7,159 nucleotides of DNA from an uncultured Spirochaetota bacterium (GTDB taxonomy: Bacteria; Spirochaetota; UBA4802; UBA5368). Positions 5,703 to 7,159 of this stretch are shown here, one piece after another. The stretch covers positions 1 through 7,159 of the forward strand of contig CALMJO010000663.1 in NCBI GenBank assembly GCA_937864375.1, read 5' to 3'. Made by a program: the position numbers and the translations under genes. Within the stretch, counting starts at the first letter, position 1. Every line of letters begins with the position of its first letter. The notes under the pieces are model-generated. The model did no database searches and was not told the origin of the DNA. It saw nothing but the letters and a program-made list of their open reading frames with translations.

Positions 5703-5710
5703 AAAGTAAA
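5682..5710 (-). promoter_or_regulatory. Predicted promoter of the vWA gene cluster
   Basis: On the minus strand, TTTACT (5710-5705), a 17-base spacer and TAGAAA (5687-5682). The spacer contains TATACCGG (5700-5693), placed almost as in the lexA promoter spacer. Each box matches four of six consensus bases, so the call is moderate. Confidence 0.4.
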
Positions 5711-5757
5711 TAAATAATTTGGGGGGGGGCGATCTGCCGCGCCCCGGTGAGAAACGC

Positions 5758-5982
5758 ATGAGAAAAAACGGGGCCGGATTACGACGTGCACGCGGGCGCT
5801 TCTTTTTTTCCCTCGCGCTCCTGTGCTGCGGGCTCATCTACACGGTGTCGCCCATCGATCTAATCCCGGATGTCCTGGGACCCATAGGCTGGGTCGACGA
5901 TCTTGGGGCCCTCGCGCTCTCTTGCGTCTATGCGGGGTACTCGTATTTCTCCCTCCGGCGCGCCCGCCGCGCCGCGCGATGA
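5758..5982 (+). CDS. Small DUF1232 (YkvA-like) membrane protein
   Basis: A complete 74-residue protein. A basic N-terminus (R2, K3, R9, R10, R12, R14) is followed by a hydrophobic helix (15-30). Then comes the family signature Y28-x-x-S31-P-I-D-L-I-P-D38 with G41-P-I-G-W-V-D47-D48, and a second helix (49-65) before an arginine-rich tail. This S-P-x-D-L-I-P-D...G..DD pattern defines DUF1232, a widespread family of small membrane proteins with no established function. I chose ATG at 5758 because GGTGAG lies 6 bases upstream. A TTG at 5719 is in frame, but its product would begin with residues encoded by a nine-G run, which have no family counterpart. This is the only plus-strand gene between two minus-strand blocks. 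Its TGA is immediately followed by the stop codon of the opposing gene. Confidence 0.85.
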   Translation: MRKNGAGLRRARGRFFFSLALLCCGLIYTVSPIDLIPDVLGPIGWVDDLGALALSCVYAGYSYFSLRRARRAAR

Positions 5983-6444
5983 TCAGGCCGCGGCGTCCCG
6001 CCTTACGCCCAGCGCAGCCAGCGCTTTCACGAGGGCAAACTTCACCCCGCCGTACAGGAGCAGGGCGATCACCAGGCCGCAAAAGAAGTAGAGCAGCCCC
6101 GCATCGTTGAAGGTCATCCCCGGCGTGAAGTTTTTCCATGCAGCCTTCGCAATGTCCCACTGCGCGTGGTACAGGAAGGAAGGAAGCTTCATGAGCGCGG
6201 GAGCTCCCGAAATCGCTTCCAGACCCGTTTTAAGCTCCTGCGCCCTCGCGGCCAGCTCCGGGATCTTGAACTTCGCCGCGCTGAGCGTCGCCTCGTCGAT
6301 GTGCCCTCCCAGCCGCTGCAGGTACTGGGCGAGGAACTGGGGAAACTGTACGAACACGAGACCGCCCGCCGCGCCCGCGAGCGCGGCAAGGAAGCGGTCC
6401 AGGGTATTGAGCGCGAACGCGCCCATCGTGCGAGTGCCGATCAT
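5983..6444 (-). CDS. DUF2937-like membrane protein
   Basis: A complete 153-residue protein with a hydrophobic segment near each end (about 17-33 and 115-140). Between them is a soluble helical middle: Q36-F-L-A-Q-Y-L-Q-R-L-G-G-H-I-D-E51, then helices with alanine and glutamate, and Y92-H-A-Q-W-D-I-A-K100. The Q-Y-x-Q-R-L-G-G-H-x-D-E block, the W-D-I-A segment and the closing membrane helix resemble, from memory, the DUF2937 family. That family has no known function; a profile search is needed to confirm it. The start is ATG at 6444, with AAGGAAGGAG about 9 bases upstream, inside the end of the preceding gene and 3 bases past its stop codon. The two genes are therefore a tight transcriptional pair. 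The 3' end abuts the DUF1232 stop with no spacer. Confidence 0.7.
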   Translation of the reverse strand: MIGTRTMGAFALNTLDRFLAALAGAAGGLVFVQFPQFLAQYLQRLGGHIDEATLSAAKFKIPELAARAQELKTGLEAISGAPALMKLPSFLYHAQWDIAKAAWKNFTPGMTFNDAGLLYFFCGLVIALLLYGGVKFALVKALAALGVRRDAAA

Positions 6445-6447
6445 TGG

Positions 6448-7026
6448 CTAACGCTCCTTCCTTGTATTCCGGGCGATGTCGACGAATACCCCGGTTTGTT
6501 CCGCGATGAAGTAGGCGAAGCAGAGCGCGAGGAAACCCTGGACGAGGCCCACGAGTATGAACATGAGGCCGCCCAGCAATCCCGTTCCCGAGTACCCGAA
6601 CCCCGGTATGTGCGCCGGCGCCATGCCCGCGAACCATACGAAGACGCCCATGACGACGCCGCCCATTGCGAAAAAGGCCGCGAGGAGCTCGCCGCACATT
6701 TTTATGAAAACCACGAATACGGGAATGACGCGGTAGTCATCCAGGGCGGGAAGATTCGCGACGTCCCGCGCGCGCAGTAGCTGGAGGTGCACCGCGACAT
6801 AGCCGAACACCAGGAAGATCGCCTGGCCGATCACGCCGCCAATGATCCCGAGCCAGTCGAGATTCACGACCCGCGTCCACAGCACGACCCATACCACCAG
6901 CAGGCCAAGCCCCGAGAGCACGGCGCAGGCGCGCATGAACCAAGCAAATGACGTCTTAAAAAATTCCGCTCCCGAGACTAGGGAAAGCAGCCTTTCCACG
7001 AAAAGATACTTTCTAAATTTTTCCAC
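6448..7026 (-). CDS. Multi-pass membrane protein of unknown family
   Basis: A 192-residue protein that I do not assign to a family. It has four hydrophobic regions: about 28-51, 57-83, 99-133 (long enough for one bent or two short helices) and 148-175. Between the second and third is a basic-to-acidic cytoplasmic-type loop (R86-A-R-D-V-A-N-L-P-A-L-D-D-Y-R99). The C-terminus is charged (RNTRKER). A glycine-rich stretch, G142-F-G-Y-S-G-T-G-L-L-G-G, precedes the last helix. GTG at 7026 is chosen because GGAGG lies 7 bases upstream. A TTG at 7032 would be only one base from that site, too close to use. The gene overlaps the ribosome binding site of the DUF2937-like gene and is co-transcribed with it. 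A promoter with an internal palindrome lies upstream. Confidence 0.75.
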   Translation of the reverse strand: MEKFRKYLFVERLLSLVSGAEFFKTSFAWFMRACAVLSGLGLLVVWVVLWTRVVNLDWLGIIGGVIGQAIFLVFGYVAVHLQLLRARDVANLPALDDYRVIPVFVVFIKMCGELLAAFFAMGGVVMGVFVWFAGMAPAHIPGFGYSGTGLLGGLMFILVGLVQGFLALCFAYFIAEQTGVFVDIARNTRKER

Positions 7027-7055
7027 GAACAAACCTCCACTGCAGAACTGGCGCT

Positions 7056-7084
7056 ATTGAGCGCTCATTTTCCGGGGATGTCAA
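7056..7084 (-). promoter_or_regulatory. Predicted promoter of the membrane-protein pair
   Basis: On the minus strand, a perfect TTGACA (7084-7079), a 17-base spacer and CTCAAT (7061-7056). The -10 box is weak (three of six), which suggests an activator or low output. The 10-bp palindrome TGAGCGCTCA (7058-7067) overlaps the -10 box and is a possible operator. The leader would be about 20-25 bases. Confidence 0.45.
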
Positions 7085-7137
7085 TTGGAAAATCCGCGCG
7101 GCCGGTGCGCCGCGCCGCGCAATTTTCTCATTGACAT
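7078..7137. repeat. 60-bp imperfect inverted repeat carrying two outward -35 boxes
   Basis: The left arm (7078-7102) and right arm (7114-7137) match over three blocks. They are ATGTCAAT/ATTGACAT (8 bp), GAAAAT/ATTTTC (6 bp) and GCGCGGC/GCCGCGC (7 bp), separated by two mismatches and a one-base length difference. The centre is 11 bases. Each outer block contains a TTGACA -35 box that reads away from the centre, so the element is a symmetric divergent promoter region. Confidence 0.65.
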
Positions 7138-7159
7138 GGCCCCTTTCTATCTATAGATA
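7131..7159 (+). promoter_or_regulatory. Strong plus-strand promoter at the right edge
   Basis: A perfect TTGACA (7131-7136), exactly 17 bases of spacer and TAGATA (7154-7159). It would drive a gene beyond the window, divergent from the membrane-protein pair. The transcription start is outside the sequence. Confidence 0.6.

Noticed and set aside
5719..5757. TTG start that would extend the DUF1232 protein by 13 residues
   Set aside because: The extension would be translated from a nine-G run and has no family counterpart. ATG at 5758 has a ribosome binding site at 5746-5751.
6166..6780. A 204-codon plus-strand frame across the two membrane-protein genes
   Set aside because: Rich in E, R and H with no motif. 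It spans the junction of two well-supported minus-strand genes with good ribosome binding sites.
7030..7032. TTG start for the multi-pass membrane protein
   Set aside because: Only one base separates it from the GGAGG site. GTG at 7026-7024 has the proper 7-base spacing.

Overview
The window is a GC-rich stretch of bacterial chromosome with short intergenic gaps and ordinary sigma70-type promoters. I see no tRNA, rRNA, transposase, phage gene or CRISPR array. Lipoprotein and secreted-protein signal sequences indicate a cell with an exported or envelope compartment. The LexA helix-turn-helix (residues 36-54) resembles, from memory, the LexA of Leptospira-like spirochaetes. A SpoIIE-type protein and a spirochaete-style lipoprotein fit that, so Spirochaetota is my best guess, with low confidence.

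Layout, left to right. At 1-710 (minus) a DJ-1/PfpI gene is followed after one base by a cyclic-nucleotide-binding-domain gene that leaves the window. At 711-962 lies a DJ-1 promoter and a three-armed inverted repeat behind the next gene. At 963-1745 (minus) is a lipoprotein with a CsgG-like domain and a TPR-like tail. It is divergent from lexA (1961-2563, plus), whose promoter holds an ATAC-N4-GTAT operator candidate. At 2679-5547 (minus) is a probable three-gene cluster. Transcription runs from an exported von Willebrand A protein with a calcium-repeat-like motif, through a SpoIIE/RsbU-type phosphatase that has lost two of its four metal-ligand aspartates, to a Nudix hydrolase. A perfect 20-bp palindrome directly after the first stop codon may reduce read-through. 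At 5758-5982 (plus) is a small DUF1232 membrane protein. It meets, stop codon against stop codon, a minus-strand pair at 5983-7026: a four-helix-type membrane protein and a DUF2937-like membrane protein. The right edge holds a 60-bp imperfect inverted repeat whose two ends are TTGACA -35 boxes pointing outward.

How the parts may work together. LexA is the only gene with a well-defined role (SOS repressor). The octamer TATACCGG lies in the core-promoter spacer of lexA and of the predicted vWA promoter, and again in the DJ-1 leader. This raises the testable idea of a small shared regulon. The vWA/SpoIIE-like/Nudix cluster and the two membrane-protein genes have no assigned pathway, and I do not claim one. 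Several G or C homopolymers of 7-9 bases sit at positions where length change would matter, notably just after the lipobox cysteine.
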